Shown here one piece after another: positions 27,262-36,067 of a stretch of 64,000 bases of DNA. The position numbers and the translations under genes are program-made. Below the pieces are notes generated by a model. The model ran no database searches. It saw only the letters and a list, made by a program, of their open reading frames with translations, and was not told where the DNA came from. Origin of the DNA: Paenibacillus timonensis (lineage in GTDB: Bacteria > Bacillota > Bacilli > Paenibacillales > Paenibacillaceae); contig NZ_WNZY01000013.1 of assembly GCF_009725205.1 (NCBI RefSeq), positions 1 to 64,000 of the forward strand, read 5' to 3'. Each line of letters begins with the position of its first letter. The first letter of the stretch is position 1.

Positions 27262-29364
27262 TTAATCATCCGAACCGTCGTCGTTGTCCTCGATCGCTTC
27301 TACGTAATCGCAAGCCGTGCATTGGAGTTTCCCGCCTTGCTTGTTCCGTTTCTCCACAAGCAGTGAACCACACTTCGGACAAGGTTTAGGGGATGGTTTA
27401 TCCCATGAGACGAAATCGCACTCTGGATAACGGTCACAGCCATAGAAAACCCGTCCTTTTTTGCTTCGGCGTTCGACTACATGGCCCTCCTTACATTTCG
27501 GGCAGGTGACGCCGATATCCTTAACGATCGGTTTGGTATTGCGGCAATCCGGAAATCCGGAGCATGCCAGGAACTTCCCGAACCGTCCCAATTTATACAC
27601 CAACGGTTTCCCGCATTTTTCACAAATTTCATCGGAGACTTCGTCTTCGATTTCGACTTCCTTCATTTCTTCTTCTGCAACGCGAAGTCGCTTCTCGAAC
27701 GATTCATAAAATTCGCCGAGCACCCGTACCCAATCCTCGGAGCCTTCCTCGACATGGTCAAGGTCCTCCTCCATATGAGCGGTAAACTCAACGTCTAGGA
27801 TCTCCGGGAAGAATTGTTCTGTCTGCTCAATAAGGAGCTCGCCTAGCTCGGTAGGCATGAATTTCTTCTCTTCGATGGCGACGTAGCCGCGTTTTTGAAT
27901 CGTCTCCAGTGTTGGGGCATACGTACTTGGGCGTCCGATCCCCAGCTCCTCCAGCGTTTTGACCAAACGTGCCTCGGTGTAACGCGGTGGCGGTTGGGTG
28001 AAATGCTGTTTCGGTTCGATCGATTCTTTAACCAACACTTCCCCTTTTTGCAGAGGCGGTAAGAATTTATCATCCTCATTGGCGTTCCCATCATCGTTGC
28101 CTTCCACGTACACCTTCATGAATCCAGGAAAACGGATTTTCGAGCCAACGGCACGGAAGGTCGCTTCACCTACAGCAATATCGACCGACATCGTGTCCAG
28201 CACGGCAGACGTCATTTGGCTGGCCATAAAACGGTCCCAAATCAATTTATACAACCGGTATTGGTCGCGGCTAGTGAATTCCTTCACCGATTCCGGATCG
28301 CGCATCGCCGATGTCGGACGAATCGCTTCGTGAGCATCCTGCGCGCTGGCCGCTTTTTTGGAATACTGACGCGGCATTTCGGGTGCAAAGGCTTCACCGA
28401 ATTTACCCAGAATATATTCCTTCGCTTCCTCTTGAGCCGAGGCGGCAATTCGAGTTGAGTCCGTACGCATATAGGTGATCAGACCAACGGTTCCCTCTTT
28501 GCCGAGGTCAACCCCTTCATAGAGCTGCTGAGCGACGGACATCGTTTTCGCAGCGCGGAAATTCAACTTACGGGCAGCCTCCTGTTGCAGGGAGCTTGTC
28601 GTAAACGGCGCAGCCGGATGGCGGAGGCGTTCTTTCTCCTTCACTTCAGCCACGCTAAACTTAGCTTTCTCAATCGATTTCAGGATTTCCTCAACCTGCT
28701 GTTCGCTTTGCAGCTCCAGCTTTTGGCCTTGGAACTGGTGAAACTTCGCTTCGAACGCAGAATCTCCGGTTTTCAGCTTCGCCGTAATGCTCCAGTATTC
28801 TTCCGGAACAAATTCGGAGATTTCGTTCTCCCGATCCAAGATGATTTTCAACGCAACCGATTGTACGCGGCCAAACGACATCCCTTTTTTGATCTTCTTC
28901 CACAGCAGCGGGCTGACCTTGTAACCAACCAACCGATCCAGAATCCGTCTGGCTTGTTGCGCGTTCACAAGATCCATATTGATCTGGCGTGGGGTCTTGA
29001 ACGCATCTTTCACCGCTTGCTTCGTAATTTCATTAAATACGACACGGCATGTTTCCGTTTGATCCACGTCCAGAACGTGGGCCAGATGCCAGGCAATCGC
29101 TTCGCCTTCGCGATCGGGGTCAGCTGCCAGATAGATTTTTTTTACTTTTTTGCTGGCATCCTTTAATTCTTTTAATACGGAACCCTTCCCACGGATCGTA
29201 ATATACTTCGGACTGAAGTCGTTCTCTACTTCAACCCCAATTTGACTCTTGGGCAAATCGCGAACATGACCCATTGAGGCTTTCACGATGTATTTGCTGC
29301 CTAAGTATTTGCCAATCGTTTTCGCCTTGGCAGGCGATTCTACGATGACGAGTGAATCCGCCAC
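27262..29364 (-). CDS. topA: DNA topoisomerase I (TopA)
   Basis: Type IA topoisomerase that relaxes negative supercoils. At 700 aa it has an N-terminal Toprim domain ([30 protein letters not shown] about 81-93), active-site Y298 in [13 protein letters not shown], and three C-terminal four-cysteine zinc motifs starting at about 578 (CEKCGKP, CPKCKEG, CPKCGSL). GTG start 29364 is behind AGGAGG. Confidence 0.97.
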   Translation of the reverse strand: MADSLVIVESPAKAKTIGKYLGSKYIVKASMGHVRDLPKSQIGVEVENDFSPKYITIRGKGSVLKELKDASKKVKKIYLAADPDREGEAIAWHLAHVLDVDQTETCRVVFNEITKQAVKDAFKTPRQINMDLVNAQQARRILDRLVGYKVSPLLWKKIKKGMSFGRVQSVALKIILDRENEISEFVPEEYWSITAKLKTGDSAFEAKFHQFQGQKLELQSEQQVEEILKSIEKAKFSVAEVKEKERLRHPAAPFTTSSLQQEAARKLNFRAAKTMSVAQQLYEGVDLGKEGTVGLITYMRTDSTRIAASAQEEAKEYILGKFGEAFAPEMPRQYSKKAASAQDAHEAIRPTSAMRDPESVKEFTSRDQYRLYKLIWDRFMASQMTSAVLDTMSVDIAVGEATFRAVGSKIRFPGFMKVYVEGNDDGNANEDDKFLPPLQKGEVLVKESIEPKQHFTQPPPRYTEARLVKTLEELGIGRPSTYAPTLETIQKRGYVAIEEKKFMPTELGELLIEQTEQFFPEILDVEFTAHMEEDLDHVEEGSEDWVRVLGEFYESFEKRLRVAEEEMKEVEIEDEVSDEICEKCGKPLVYKLGRFGKFLACSGFPDCRNTKPIVKDIGVTCPKCKEGHVVERRSKKGRVFYGCDRYPECDFVSWDKPSPKPCPKCGSLLVEKRNKQGGKLQCTACDYVEAIEDNDDGSDD

Positions 29365-29415
29365 AGGTTCGTCCTCCTCTCAAACAATACGAAACTTCAT
29401 TCAATTTAATAATCG

Positions 29416-29524
29416 AGTTCAAAAAGTCAGCTTTTCAGCACCAAGAAAGTTGGATGAATTCAAGATTCGATGTCGAATAATCTTCTTGATTCTACTTCCT
29501 GATCAAAGAATGATTTTTTGAACT
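29416..29524. repeat. MITE-like element with AGTTCAAAAA terminal inverted repeats
   Basis: The 109-bp segment starts AGTTCAAAAAGTCAGC and ends TTTTTTGAACT, so its ends are inverted copies. A 26-bp version with the same outer sequences lies at 62931-62956. It fills much of the topA-dprA gap and has no coding potential. Confidence 0.5.
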
Positions 29525-29571
29525 ACCTCTCATATAGTCATATATTGGGGCCATTCTTGGTTAGGAAAGGA

Positions 29572-30663
29572 CTATATTAACTGGTACACAGAGCCGGGGA
29601 GTTGAACCGCCGTTTTTTTCATGATTAAAGATAACAGAACTGAATGTAAAAGTCCAAAATCCCACCCGGTCTGCACGAGCAAATCATCGAAACTCGTGAT
29701 GCCCTGCTCCAACATATGGTATATGCGGCGCTCCTCATCTGTCAACTTGTTTCCTGTTACCGCTTCCTTTTTGAATTCCTTCGCGGAAGGTAAAAAGGCC
29801 TCGTATTCCTCCCAGATATCCTTGGCTTCGGTGACGATTTTGGCTGCTCCCTGCTTCAGCAGCGACAACGTCCCCCGGCTTTTCGGCGAGGTGACCGGAC
29901 CCGGGACGGCAAACAAGTCGCGATTGGCCTCCAGCGCCATATCCGCCGTGATCAACGAACCGCTCCGGGCATCGGCTTCCACCACCACGGTACCCCGGCT
30001 GATCCCTGCGATGATCCGGTTGCGCTGCGGAAACATCCCGGGATGCCCCGGTGTGCCGATGGGATACTCCGAAACGATGAGCCCTTGCTCGGTAATCCGG
30101 CGATACAGCGAGACATGGTCCGGAGGATAAGCGACATCGATGGCGGTACCCAATACGGCTAAGGTCGGCCCGCCGGCTTGCAACGCCGCTTCATGGCAAA
30201 CCCCGTCGATCCCCCGGGCCATCCCGCTAACGACGGTAATTCCGCGAGCGCTAAGCTCCCCTGCCAAATCTGCAGCTACCTTGCGCCCATAGGCAGTTGG
30301 CAATCGCGTGCCCACCATCGCCACGGAGAGGCCGTTAAGCAGCCGTACATCTCCAAGGACATACAAAACCCATGGTGGCCGAGCGGTCTCCTTCATTAAA
30401 ATAGGATACTCCGAATCCAACCTTGTAATCACCTTTATGCCTTTGAGGCAAAGTTGTTCCATTCGAGCATCAATCCAACCGGCGTTGAACTGTTCCGACA
30501 GGTGCAGCGCAAGCTCCGGATCCAGCCCCCGTTCCATCCAATCGGCTGCAGTAAACTCTAGGGCATGCTCCCAATCCTTATCGTATTCAACAATTCGCTG
30601 AAGCGATTTCCATCCCACCCCGGGGCATTCATGCAAACCTGCCAAAACCCACTTCTTCTCCAC
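29572..30663 (-). CDS. dprA: DprA/Smf DNA-processing protein
   Basis: Loads RecA on incoming single-stranded DNA during transformation. GTG start 30663 (RBS GAGGAGGG) gives 363 aa. A helical N-terminal domain is followed by a Rossmann-like DprA domain: VAMVGTRLPTAYGRK (about 113-127), SGMARGIDG (about 146-154), PQRNRIIAGISRG and VVEADARSGSLITA (about 211-240). A C-terminal winged-helix-like region follows. The upstream in-frame codons overlap the sucD terminator region. Confidence 0.94.
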   Translation of the reverse strand: MEKKWVLAGLHECPGVGWKSLQRIVEYDKDWEHALEFTAADWMERGLDPELALHLSEQFNAGWIDARMEQLCLKGIKVITRLDSEYPILMKETARPPWVLYVLGDVRLLNGLSVAMVGTRLPTAYGRKVAADLAGELSARGITVVSGMARGIDGVCHEAALQAGGPTLAVLGTAIDVAYPPDHVSLYRRITEQGLIVSEYPIGTPGHPGMFPQRNRIIAGISRGTVVVEADARSGSLITADMALEANRDLFAVPGPVTSPKSRGTLSLLKQGAAKIVTEAKDIWEEYEAFLPSAKEFKKEAVTGNKLTDEERRIYHMLEQGITSFDDLLVQTGWDFGLLHSVLLSLIMKKTAVQLPGSVYQLI

Positions 30664-30685
30664 TCCCGAATCCCTCCTCTGAAAT

Positions 30686-30733
30686 AAAAAAAAAAGCAAC
30701 CTTCCAAGCCGCTTTGGGCTGAGAAGGTTGCTT
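30686..30733 (-). terminator. Strong terminator after sucD
   Basis: AAGCAACCTTC and GAAGGTTGCTT form a perfect 11-bp stem followed by ten T on the minus strand, 30 bp after the sucD stop. It separates sucCD from dprA. Confidence 0.9.
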
Positions 30734-30763
30734 ACCTTTGCGAATGATTATATCAAAAAAAGA

Positions 30764-31693
30764 TCAATGTGTCGTGCACAAATTCAGAATGCCGCGCTCC
30801 TCCAGTACGCTCACAAGCGTCGCGCCCATTTCGGAAGGAGTTGGCGCAACCTGAATACCGCAGGACTCCAGCTTGGCGATTTTTTCCTTCGCCGTACCTT
30901 TCCCCCCGGAAATGATCGCGCCGGCATGGCCCATCCGTTTGCCCGGAGGCGCCGTTACGCCGCCGATGAACCCAACGACAGGTTTCGTCATGTTCTTCTG
31001 GATCCACTCCGCCGCTTCCTCTTCGGCCGTACCACCGATCTCCCCAATCATAATCACGGCGTGCGTGTTATCGTCGTCATTAAATCGGCGCAGAATATCG
31101 ATGAACTCCGAACCCTTCACGGGGTCCCCGCCGATGCCGACTGCCGAGGATTGGCCGATGCCGCGCGTCGTCAGCTGATGCACCGCTTCATATGTCAACG
31201 TGCCGCTGCGCGAAACGACGCCGACATGACCAGGCAAATGGATATACCCCGGCATGATTCCGATCTTGCATTCGCCCGGCGTAATCACGCCCGGACAGTT
31301 CGGACCGATCAGAACCGTCTTTTTTCCTTCCATATAACGTTTAACCTTCACCATATCAAGGACCGGAATGCCTTCCGTAATACAAATGACCAGATCCAAT
31401 TCCGCTTCCACAGCTTCCAGGATCGAATCCGCGGCAAATGCCGGCGGAACATAAATGACGCTGGCGGTAGCGCCAGTCGCTTCCTTGGCTTCGCGAACCG
31501 TGTTGAACACCGGCAGGCTGACGGTTTCGCCGCTCTCTAAGGCGATGTCTACCTTCGTGCCGCCCTTGCCCGGCGACGTTCCCCCGACCATTTGCGTGCC
31601 GTAGTCGAGTGCCCCCTTGGCATGGAACAACGCGGTTTTCCCGGTGATCCCCTGGGTGATGACCTTCGTATTCTTATCGACCAAAATACTCAT
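30764..31693 (-). CDS. sucD: Succinate-CoA ligase alpha subunit (SucD)
   Basis: Alpha subunit of the TCA-cycle enzyme that makes succinate and ATP/GTP from succinyl-CoA. At 309 aa it has an N-terminal CoA-binding Rossmann domain ([19 protein letters not shown]) and the phospho-histidine motif GHAGAI with H256. It follows sucC by 49 bp and has RBS GGGGAGG. Confidence 0.96.
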   Translation of the reverse strand: MSILVDKNTKVITQGITGKTALFHAKGALDYGTQMVGGTSPGKGGTKVDIALESGETVSLPVFNTVREAKEATGATASVIYVPPAFAADSILEAVEAELDLVICITEGIPVLDMVKVKRYMEGKKTVLIGPNCPGVITPGECKIGIMPGYIHLPGHVGVVSRSGTLTYEAVHQLTTRGIGQSSAVGIGGDPVKGSEFIDILRRFNDDDNTHAVIMIGEIGGTAEEEAAEWIQKNMTKPVVGFIGGVTAPPGKRMGHAGAIISGGKGTAKEKIAKLESCGIQVAPTPSEMGATLVSVLEERGILNLCTTH

Positions 31694-31742
31694 ATTTCGA
31701 GCCTCCCCTTATGGATAGGTGATTGCGTTCTAAATGCGTCCG

Positions 31743-32903
31743 TTAGGATACGAGCGCTACGATTTTCTGGGCACCATCCGCCATCGAATCTGCGGAAACG
31801 ATCGCAAGTCCCGATTCGGCCAAAATCCGCTTGCCCAAATCAACGTTCGTCCCCTCCAGGCGCACGACGAGCGGGCGGTCCAAACCAACCTGCTTCGCCG
31901 CTTCCACGATGCCCGAAGCAATGACGTCGCATTTCATAATACCGCCGAAAATGTTGACAAAAATGCCCTTCACCTTGGCATCCGACAGGATGATTTTGAA
32001 CGCTTCCGTTACCTTCTCCGCCGTAGCGCCGCCCCCAACGTCCAGGAAGTTAGCCGGGTCACCGCCGTAGTATTTGATGATGTCCATCGTTGCCATCGCG
32101 AGACCCGCCCCATTGACCATACAGCCGATATTGCCATCCAGCGCGATATAGCTGAGGTCAAATTTCGAGGCTTCGATTTCCTTCTCATCTTCTTCCTCCA
32201 GGTCGCGTAAAGCCAAAATATCCTTATGGCGGAACAGCGCGTTGGAATCGAAATTGAGCTTCGCGTCGAGTGCCATCACATTTCCGTCACCCGTGACAAC
32301 CAGCGGATTGATCTCCGCAATGGAGCAATCTTTGTCCACAAATGCTTCATATAAAGCCAGCATAAATTGCGAGGCCTTGCCAACCAATTCGTTTGGAATG
32401 TGAATCGCATAAGCCAACCGGCGCGCCTGAAACGGCGTCAAGCCGATAGCCGGGTCGATCGCCTCTTTGAAAATTTTCTCCGGAGTCGCGGCCGCAACCT
32501 CTTCGATTTCCGTGCCGCCTTCCTCGGACGCCATCATCGTCACTTGGCCCGTTCCTCGGTCCACGACAACGCCGACGTAATACTCCTTCTTGATATCGCA
32601 GCCTTGCTCGATCAAGAGGCGCTTCACTTCTTTGCCCTCCGGCCCCGTCTGATGGGTCACCAGTACCTTGCCGAGGATATCCTGAGCATAAGATCTGACC
32701 TCATCCAAATTCTTCGCCACTTTTACGCCGCCGGCTTTCCCGCGGCCTCCGGCATGGATTTGCGCCTTGACCACGACAACCGGGGTCCCCAGCGCTACCG
32801 CCGCTTCCACAGCTTCCTCGACCGTAAACGCCACTCGTCCTTCAGGAACGGCCACGCCGTACTGCTTCAGGACTTCTTTTCCTTGATATTCATGGATATT
32901 CAT
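31743..32903 (-). CDS. sucC: Succinate-CoA ligase beta subunit (SucC)
   Basis: Beta subunit of succinyl-CoA synthetase with an N-terminal ATP-grasp domain ([16 protein letters not shown] about 46-61) and a C-terminal CoA-ligase domain ([16 protein letters not shown] about 317-332). ATG 32903 with AGGAGG 10 bp upstream gives 386 aa; the open frame extends seven codons upstream but without an RBS. It is first in the sucCD operon. Confidence 0.96.
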   Translation of the reverse strand: MNIHEYQGKEVLKQYGVAVPEGRVAFTVEEAVEAAVALGTPVVVVKAQIHAGGRGKAGGVKVAKNLDEVRSYAQDILGKVLVTHQTGPEGKEVKRLLIEQGCDIKKEYYVGVVVDRGTGQVTMMASEEGGTEIEEVAAATPEKIFKEAIDPAIGLTPFQARRLAYAIHIPNELVGKASQFMLALYEAFVDKDCSIAEINPLVVTGDGNVMALDAKLNFDSNALFRHKDILALRDLEEEDEKEIEASKFDLSYIALDGNIGCMVNGAGLAMATMDIIKYYGGDPANFLDVGGGATAEKVTEAFKIILSDAKVKGIFVNIFGGIMKCDVIASGIVEAAKQVGLDRPLVVRLEGTNVDLGKRILAESGLAIVSADSMADGAQKIVALVS

Positions 32904-33001
32904 GCGTAAAAATCCTCCTATCAACAGGCGGTATTTAGAGGGTCCAAAAACCAGCGGCTTGTGGTCCCCCTTCTCAAATTACATCAGCTGAAACCCAGAA
33001 T

Positions 33002-33030
33002 ATTGTACCACTATTTTGAAACGCTTACCT
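33002..33030 (-). promoter_or_regulatory. Candidate sucCD promoter with cre-like box
   Basis: A good -10 (TACAAT, minus strand of 33002-33007) lies 95 bp before sucC, but the -35 (AGGTAA, 33025-33030) is poor. The plus-strand sequence TTGAAACGCTTACC at 33016-33029 resembles a CcpA cre site (11 of 14 consensus positions). Catabolite control of this TCA operon would be reasonable, but this is inference. Confidence 0.35.
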
Positions 33031-33071
33031 TAAAAAGTTCATGATTTATACACAACTTTTTTATATCGTTT

Positions 33072-33090
33072 TCATCTCACTTTGAGATGA
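33072..33090. promoter_or_regulatory. Palindrome TCATCTCA-N3-TGAGATGA (copy 1)
   Basis: Perfect 8-bp inverted arms with a 3-bp spacer in the divergent sucC/comM intergenic region. A second copy lies at 33217-33233. Such paired palindromes look like binding sites for a dimeric regulator. Confidence 0.5.
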
Positions 33091-33216
33091 ATAAGTGACG
33101 CAGAAAGGTAGAACAGCCGAATTTTCGTTAACCGCTTTCAAAGCTTCAAAGAGCTGGATTGAAAGGGCGAATTTTCAATGAGGCAATCTGCGAACAAATC
33201 GTATTGCGCGCGCACA

Positions 33217-33233
33217 CATCTCACCATGAGATG
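33217..33233. promoter_or_regulatory. Palindrome CATCTCA-N3-TGAGATG (copy 2)
   Basis: Seven-bp perfect arms with the same core as copy 1, about 144 bp away centre to centre. Except for these sites and promoters, the 640-bp sucC-comM gap (32904-33543) shows no convincing gene. Confidence 0.5.
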
Positions 33234-33413
33234 AATTTCGATAAAATTCGGCAATGCCGATACGTACCGCGTTTGTGAGGTATACGCTTGCCTTTTTACT
33301 ATTAACCAGAGACATCATGATATTTAGCAAGGCCGTCCATAAATAAGAGCGTTCCGGAGGGGAACAGAGATAGAACTTACCTCTATCGCGCCGCCTCTTT
33401 GGCTTTGAAAAGC

Positions 33414-33442
33414 TTGACAATCGTAACGGTTCGTCCTAGAAT
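33414..33442 (+). promoter_or_regulatory. comM promoter (sigma-A type)
   Basis: TTGACA (33414-33419), a 17-bp spacer and TAGAAT (33437-33442) make a near-consensus promoter 100 bp upstream of comM, the only long plus-strand housekeeping gene in this part. Confidence 0.75.
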
Positions 33443-33543
33443 ACGTGTAACTTCATTAACTGGGATAATAAGGAAGCACCTTTTTCCAATCTGGCCTTGC
33501 CCAAGCAAGGATTCGAATCGACATGGAAAGAGGTGTTTTTGTT

Positions 33544-35172
33544 ATGTACGGAAAATTGTACAGCGCTTGCTTATACGGTATTGATGGGGTGATGATCGAG
33601 GTCGAGGTCGACTTGTCCAACGGAATCCCGCAAACCAGCATCGTTGGTTTGCCGGACTCCGCGGTTCGTGAAGCGATCGACCGGGTAAGGGCGGCGATCA
33701 AAAATTGCGGGTATCGCTTTCCGCTTCAACGCGTCACGATCAATTTGGCGCCAGCCGATCTACGCAAGGAAGGATCCGCTTTCGATTTGGCCATCGCCCT
33801 CGCCTTATTGGCAGCCAGCGATCAGGTGAAACTACCGCCGGAGGAGCGACTGCTCATTATCGGCGAGCTGTCGCTCGACGGCACGCTGCGGCCGGTCCCC
33901 GGCGTCTTGTCCATGGTCGATCGAGCGCGGCGCGACGGCTTTACCGCCGTCCTGCTGCCGCAAGACAATGCCGCGGAAGCGTTGCTGCTGGGGGGGATTC
34001 GAGTCTACGGTCTTAGCCATCTATCGGAGCTGGCTCCCCCCTCACTCGAAGACCAGCTTCAGACAGCCAGCGCTCTGCATCCTTTGCGTTCTATCCGGGA
34101 GCTGGATAAGCAGGAGGAGCAGGCTCCGCTCGTCCTGCAATCGTTGAATCACCTTGAGCAAAAAACCGAAGCCATCGCTACCTCGGTCGATCTTCCCCCA
34201 TTGCTAGACTATAGCGATGTCTTGGGGCAACGGCAAATCAAACGAGCGCTGACGATTGCTGCCGCCGGTTTCCATAATATCGTGCTGATCGGCCCGCCAG
34301 GCACGGGCAAAACGATGCTAGTGCAAAGGCTTCCCTCCATCCTGCCGCCCTTGACGTCGGAAGAATCGCTGGAGGTTACGAAAATATATAGCTCCGCCGG
34401 CAAGCTTGGCGACTCCAGTCAAGGTCTGATCCTGCGCCGACCCTTCCGCTCGCCGCACCATACCATCTCCGCCGGAGGCTTGATCGGAGGCGGCGGAATT
34501 CCTAAGCCGGGCGAAGTCAGTCTCGCCCACCACGGCGTATTGTTTCTAGACGAGTTGCCGGAGTTTTCCAGAAACGTGCTGGAGGTGCTGCGTCAGCCGC
34601 TGGAGGATCGCATCGTCACGATCAGTCGTTCCCGGGCGTCGTTCACGTTCCCTGCTCATTTTCTGTTGGCCGGTTCGTTAAATCCGTGTCCTTGTGGATA
34701 CCAGGGTGCGGAGCCTCCGCTGCCGCAGTGCACCTGTACGCCTTGGCGCATTGCACAATACCGCGAAAAAATATCCGGCCCGCTATTGGACCGGATCGAT
34801 ATGCAGGTAGAGGTCCCCCGTCCTCAGCGTTGGCAGGAGGACTCCCAGCCGCTCGGCTCTGGAGCGATGCGGGAACAGGTGATGGCGGCCGAACGGATCC
34901 AGCAGGAACGTTATCACGGAAGCCCAATCACCCGGAACAGCGAGTTGTACGGCAGCCTGCTCCGTCGATTCGCTCCGCTGAACCCCGATGCCGCCAAGCT
35001 GCTGCAGGTTTCCTTCGATACGCTGGGCCTTAGCATGCGGGCCTATGATCGAATCATCAAGCTATCACGAACCATTGCCGATCTCGCTGGGGAGACCCAC
35101 ATCCGGGCCGAACATGTGGCGGAAGCCATCCAATACCGTCAATTGGATCGTCGGCAAGAGATTGCGGGGTGA
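33544..35172 (+). CDS. comM: YifB/ComM-family Mg-chelatase-like AAA+ ATPase
   Basis: AAA+ helicase-like protein; ComM promotes branch migration during natural transformation. The start ATG 33544 (MYGKLYSACLYGIDGV) has AGAGGTG 8 bp upstream and gives 542 aa. The N-terminal ChlI fold (about 20-140) is followed by Walker A IGPPGTGKTMLV (about 246-257), the sensor region HHTISAGGLIGGGGIPKPGE, Walker B GVLFLDELPEF (about 330-340), and a C-terminal domain with a CPCGY...C.C cysteine cluster (about 382-400). It is monocistronic, divergent from sucCD and close to dprA. Confidence 0.93.
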   Translation: MYGKLYSACLYGIDGVMIEVEVDLSNGIPQTSIVGLPDSAVREAIDRVRAAIKNCGYRFPLQRVTINLAPADLRKEGSAFDLAIALALLAASDQVKLPPEERLLIIGELSLDGTLRPVPGVLSMVDRARRDGFTAVLLPQDNAAEALLLGGIRVYGLSHLSELAPPSLEDQLQTASALHPLRSIRELDKQEEQAPLVLQSLNHLEQKTEAIATSVDLPPLLDYSDVLGQRQIKRALTIAAAGFHNIVLIGPPGTGKTMLVQRLPSILPPLTSEESLEVTKIYSSAGKLGDSSQGLILRRPFRSPHHTISAGGLIGGGGIPKPGEVSLAHHGVLFLDELPEFSRNVLEVLRQPLEDRIVTISRSRASFTFPAHFLLAGSLNPCPCGYQGAEPPLPQCTCTPWRIAQYREKISGPLLDRIDMQVEVPRPQRWQEDSQPLGSGAMREQVMAAERIQQERYHGSPITRNSELYGSLLRRFAPLNPDAAKLLQVSFDTLGLSMRAYDRIIKLSRTIADLAGETHIRAEHVAEAIQYRQLDRRQEIAG

Positions 35173-35376
35173 GCCGGTTTCATTTCTTCGGAATCACAGG
35201 TAAGGTAACAAAGAGTAACAAGGAGTAACAAGGAGTACTCTGCCCTATCCCGACATTTTGCATGATTATCCCGTTTGATCATGTAATTAAGCGTACAAGG
35301 GTACCTTACTATCCATCTGAACGAAAGGGATAATCGTGCAATACTACAAATCGGGAACGCCAAACGTGAACCCACT

Positions 35377-35769
35377 TTAAAAAGCTGCTTCGATATGTTC
35401 CAGCGTGATGTCATTATTCTTGTCGAACGTTACGGCCACCACATCAAAGCGAATGTTTGCATCCGATTGCCCCGTACGATGAAGATAAACAACGGCCGTG
35501 TCACGAACCTGCTTGATTTTCCGGGCGGTGATCGATTCGGCCGGTGTGCCGAAAGCCGCAGCCTGTTGGCTGCGGCTCCGTACTTCTACGATGATAAGCG
35601 TATTCCCTTTGCGGGCGATAATGTCAATCTCCCCCGTGCGGCAGCGCCAATTTCGCTCTACCACGGTAAACCCGTGCGACAGCAGGTGCTCACAGGCGGC
35701 CTGTTCCGCTTTGCGGCCGCGGTCTTTTCGACCGTCTGTTCTTCGCCCATTTACATCGAGGTTACTCAA
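35377..35769 (-). CDS. yraN: YraN/UPF0102 family nuclease-like protein
   Basis: A 130-aa member of the UPF0102 (YraN) family with a PD-(D/E)xK-like core: E22 region (GRKAEQAACEHLLSHGF), GEIDIIARKG (about 47-56) and VEVRSR (about 62-67). The precise function is unknown. It probably starts with TTG 35769, coupled to the ylqH stop. The plus-strand sequence just outside (35201-35235) has short GTAACAA(R)GA direct repeats and no gene. Confidence 0.9.
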   Translation of the reverse strand: MSNLDVNGRRTDGRKDRGRKAEQAACEHLLSHGFTVVERNWRCRTGEIDIIARKGNTLIIVEVRSRSQQAAAFGTPAESITARKIKQVRDTAVVYLHRTGQSDANIRFDVVAVTFDKNNDITLEHIEAAF

Positions 35770-36067
35770 AGAACAACCCTCTTTCCGCCATTTTATCGGA
35801 TCGATAAATAAAGGTTAGAATTTCGGCCACCAGGTCAAATAATTCGGAGGGGATTTGCTGATCTAGATCCAGCTTGGACAGTACCTCAACCAAGGCGGCA
35901 TCCTCCTGGATTGGAATCCCGTGCTCTAAAGCCGCGTCCAGAATCTGATCGGCGATCAAGCCCTTGCCTTTGGCTACGACGACCGGAGCTTCGCCTTGGC
36001 CGGGATCGTATTTAAGCGCGACCGCCTTTTTGAAAGCCAAATCGGAAGCATGCGGGTTCTCCTTCAT
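35762..36067 (-). CDS. ylqH: YlqH, stand-alone FlhB/EscU C-terminal-domain protein
   Basis: A 101-aa protein matching the cytoplasmic FlhB domain: KAVALKYDPGQGEAPVVVAKG aligns with AVALKYDGSEMDAPQVIAKG of the flhB product here, and IPSELFDLVAEILTFIYR with IPADLFQAVAEVLAYVYR. The NPTH autocleavage site is missing. The B. subtilis homologue is ylqH in the same place. It overlaps ylqG and yraN. It may interact with a FliK-like partner, possibly YlqG, but this is unproved. Confidence 0.88.
   Translation of the reverse strand: MKENPHASDLAFKKAVALKYDPGQGEAPVVVAKGKGLIADQILDAALEHGIPIQEDAALVEVLSKLDLDQQIPSELFDLVAEILTFIYRSDKMAERGLFFE

Noticed and set aside
33175-33420. 81-aa open frame in the sucC-comM gap
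   Set aside because: No RBS, and it overlaps the second palindrome and reaches the comM promoter.
35201-35235. GTAACAA(R)GA short tandem repeats downstream of comM
   Set aside because: Only about three degenerate copies; no indication of function.
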